A stretch of DNA of 64,000 nucleotides from assembly GCA_003254905.1 (NCBI GenBank), contig QANU01053167.1, positions 383,610 through 447,609 on the forward strand, given 5' to 3'. Origin of the DNA: Nissolia schottii (lineage: Eukaryota > Streptophyta > Magnoliopsida > Fabales > Fabaceae). Position numbers and translations under genes: made by a program. Below the pieces are notes generated by a model that saw nothing but the letters and a program-made list of their open reading frames with translations, was not told the origin of the DNA and made no database searches. How positions within the stretch are numbered: the first letter of the stretch is position 1; every line of letters starts with the position of its first letter. Shown here in pieces: positions 60,881-64,000 of the stretch.

Positions 60881-63800
60881 AATTTTGTGGGGGGGAAAAT
60901 GACGATTATGACCCCTGGCGCTTTCCCCTTGTTCTTCAATCAATCTCAATTCTGATATGGGGATTTGTCTTTATGGATTGCTGGCTTTTCTCTGCATGGG
61001 AATGAAAAATTGAATCTTTTCTATTGAATTTTGTGTCATATATTCATAAGATAGATTATATATATAACATAAATAATAAAAAAATTAATAATAAAAAATT
61101 ATATTTAATCGCACATGATAATATTTTTAATTGAGTGAATTTATTTCGATAGGGATGGAGAGGGTACAAACCAAAATAATTTCAAAGTAGTTGTTTATTT
61201 AAGTTAGAGTCAACAATCAATTTAATTTTATTATTTTAAAATTTAATATTAACTTAGTTTGATCATCAAATTTTGTTAATTTTGTTCACATCATAATCAT
61301 ATTTAATTGATATTAACTTTAAAATAGTATGATTAAATTGATATAAACAAAAAATTTAAGATTAGGCTAAATTAATGTTAACTTTTTTTATAAAAAAAAT
61401 TAAACTAATGTTAAAATGAAAATGTTATGACTAAATTGAGTGTTTACTCTTTATTATATTATGGAATTGTAAATACGGTATAGATATTGTATGTCAGGTA
61501 AGATGTTATTAAGATTCAACGGACTAACAAATGGAGAAATTAATTTAAGAATTTTTTGCGTAAACAATACTATCATAATAATTTTTGTAGATTTATGTTT
61601 AAAGAGACATGTTTAGATATTCAAACTATTATTAATATACTTAAATATAAGGTATTTGATTTACATTATCATAATTGTTTTTATAGATATCACACAACAC
61701 GAGCTAAGCCAAGTTCAAAATATGTGGGTAAATGGGGAGAATGACATCCCCCTTTACAGTTAGGTTCTCCTTATCTCATCCCAGCGTGGGGTGCCCTCGT
61801 TCTATGGCGTGCACGGATAAAGTTTTGTGAGGTCTATTAGAATCAGATTTTGGGTTGGACCCAACCCAAAGTCCTTTAGTGTGTTGAGCCTTTTTGGGCC
61901 ATGCATGTTTTTACTTTGTAATTGTTTATATTGTTTACCGTTTTTTTTTCCCTTTCTTATTACATGTTTTAAAATTTTAATAGAAAATTAATTGTTTTAG
62001 ACTAAATTACACTCCGGTCTCATGAGAGATATATTGATACCCAACCCACCTCTTTCTTTTCAAAATATATACACCCCTTTGCTAAAAATAAAATAAAAAT
62101 GTGATACAAACTAATATATTTTATATTTTCTATTAAATATCTAATATTTTAGGTCCATCATCTTATTTCATAAAAAAAATTCCATCGTTTTATTATTATG
62201 ACCAAAATACTATTTATTAATTTTTATATCAAAAATACCCGTTGGAATATTATTTTACAAATAGTATACTATTTTTTTCTCAATATTTTAGGCTATAATG
62301 TGATCATCAATATTGAGATATATTAATAAGAAAACTGAATTGATTTATTAAAATGAAAAAAATATAAATGTTATATGAAATTTATTAAATAAGAATTAAA
62401 TAATCTTAATAAAAATTGTGTCATTTATATATTTACATAACAATTTTCAAACATTTACAAACAATAAATCACTTTTTACAATTATAATGTGTAGTTTAGT
62501 GAACACATTTTAGAGTAAAGTATGTTTTGATTTGAAAATAGAGAAAAATAATGTGTAATAAAGACATCTCAAGTCTTAGGGAGATGCATAATTTACTCAC
62601 TATTTTATATTAAGTTTATCTTTATTTAGCCAGAATGGAAAGAACTTGAGTTCCTTAAGTGTATGGTCCTCATTCGGATTCATGTATATAAAAAGATAAT
62701 GTCAGGAGGGGTTCCCACTTATGAATCTAATCATACATATGTATATATATCAACAATTTTTTTTTTTTCATTTATCTAGTTAAGTTACATCTTTATCTCT
62801 TGTAAAAAAAAATATATTTTTTTTAAAGACTAAGACTATTAAATTACTTTCTCGATTAAGATGTGTGCGGACGGAAGGCACACAGTAAGCTCTAATACCT
62901 AGGTATCGTGTTCTTTCTTAATTTTAATGATATTTTCTAAAATGACATATATAAATAAATGGAATTAGTAATTTGATGTGAATTATAGGATGCGCGGCGA
63001 AAGCAAATAGCAATTATGCATAGATATTCCTATATATCCTAACGATCACTTTGATATAGTTTAGAGTTCAAAGCAATTAGTTTAAGAACATACCTTTAAA
63101 CCAAGCTAGGTATAGTGTTTGATCCTTTAATTAGACATACAAGTGCACGTCCTCCAATGGTGATTCACAAGGAACTTTCTTGTAACCCAATCACTTACGA
63201 GAAAACTCAAGTCTCACTCATTCTTTCACAAACTAGTGTGCCCATCACTCTTAGTGATGCTCCCTTATTTTGTGAGTAGTTCATATATTTATCTATCTAT
63301 ATCCACACACCACGTCCTTTTAAATTTTAATTATTTTATTTTTTATATCATGAAAGATCTTTCACTGTCTGAAAGGATTTTGGTACAAAACTGATTTTAG
63401 TTTATCTCTTTTATACAAAATCAACTTTATGTTTATCTTATATTTTCTCCACTAAAATCAAAATAGTATCTTGTTCAAAATCTAATTTTGAACAGGTGAT
63501 TGATTTCCTTTGCATTATTCCAACATTATTTACATAAAATAAGGTACTCATTAGATATATCGTAGTGATTCTAATATTTTTCTGCAAGTAACAATATGGT
63601 TCAACTATTATCTCATTAATTTTTTTGGAGAAAGATTAAACAGTAAGAAATAATTTTCGTACTTGTGTAACGAAGAGAATTGGTGAATGGTAGTTTTTCC
63701 CTTCACTTTCTCTTTCCGAGTGGCACTTTATAGCTCGAAGCAAATTACGCCCAAATTGCACGACTAGACACAGTGTAGCAATTATTTAATATTTTTAATG

Positions 63801-64000
63801 AATAAAAAATAAAAAGGAGAAGAATAAATCTACAAACTGAATTATATCTAGATTTTATAACTAAATATATCTTCAGATTATGGAGTACCGAGTTAGTTTT
63901 TAGTAAAATGCTCCGTGTACACCCAAAAAGCATACATCCGTACATACACCACAGTTTTATACGGTTTTATTGTCATTTAATACTGAATATTGTACACTTT
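60881..64000. other. AT-rich right end of window, no gene seen
   Basis: About 3.1 kb without a recognisable exon. A 62-codon plus-strand frame at 61556-61744 has no family resemblance. From 63915 a motif GTGTACACCC...CATACATCCGTACATACACC matches the proposed left terminus of the element at 18265, and it runs off the window. Confidence 0.5.

Noticed and set aside
60379..60939. 186-codon minus-strand frame overlapping the bromodomain gene leader
   Set aside because: Composition is driven by GA/CT repeats and the frame crosses the TATA box; better explained as leader and promoter sequence.
1..64000. CRISPR array, prokaryotic operon or phage features
   Set aside because: None present; introns, plant families and MITEs show this is plant nuclear DNA.

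Overview
The window is nuclear DNA from a flowering plant, most probably a eudicot and plausibly a legume. The eudicot call rests on AT-rich intergenic DNA, GT-AG introns, recognisable plant gene families and many short plant transposon relics. The legume guess is inference from the general character of the repeats and was not tested.

Seven multi-exon or clearly recognisable genes, one small-protein gene and one broken gene copy are supported. From left to right: an AATL1/LHT8-type amino acid transporter (+, 1141-5133); a 61-codon small-protein gene (-, 9128-9313); a HAL2-like PAP/bisphosphate nucleotidase with a probable plastid transit peptide (+, 19497-23549); a DUF1068 membrane-anchored coiled-coil protein with a 24-nt microexon (+, 24803-26920); a decayed partial duplicate of the HAL2-like gene (+, 28845-30237); a secreted glycine-rich protein with an eight-cysteine tail (+, 35172-35639); a 12-exon SCAMP (-, 37667-41400); a 14-exon DUF707 type II membrane protein (-, 44154-48570, with a separate leader exon near 50.1 kb); and a Myb/SANT-plus-bromodomain chromatin protein (-, 55311-60259). 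I worked out splice sites by hand. In every intact multi-exon gene the exon lengths add up to an open frame ending at the stated stop codon.

The genes look like unrelated housekeeping or membrane-traffic functions. I see no operon-like or metabolic cluster. Long gene-free stretches (about 5.1-9.1, 9.5-19.4, 30.6-35.1, 50.2-55.3 and 60.9-64 kb) are AT-rich and hold degraded repeats: Stowaway-like and longer foldback MITEs, a hAT-like element with target duplication, a possible Helitron end, a tRNA-derived SINE, Au-SINE-like tails, and a repeat carrying an snRNA-type promoter signature.

The best story is the local segmental duplication of about 3.3-3.5 kb. It starts inside a MITE in intron 1 of the HAL2-like gene and copies everything to the 3' flank. 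The copy now sits beyond the intervening DUF1068 gene. It lacks exon 1 and has several exonic deletions, two of which remove exactly the two metal-binding motifs of the phosphatase. I found no strong evidence for a wholly new biological system. The other points of interest are clustered GCACAAAC-type motifs shared by two loci, and the promoter-like repeat at about 32 kb.
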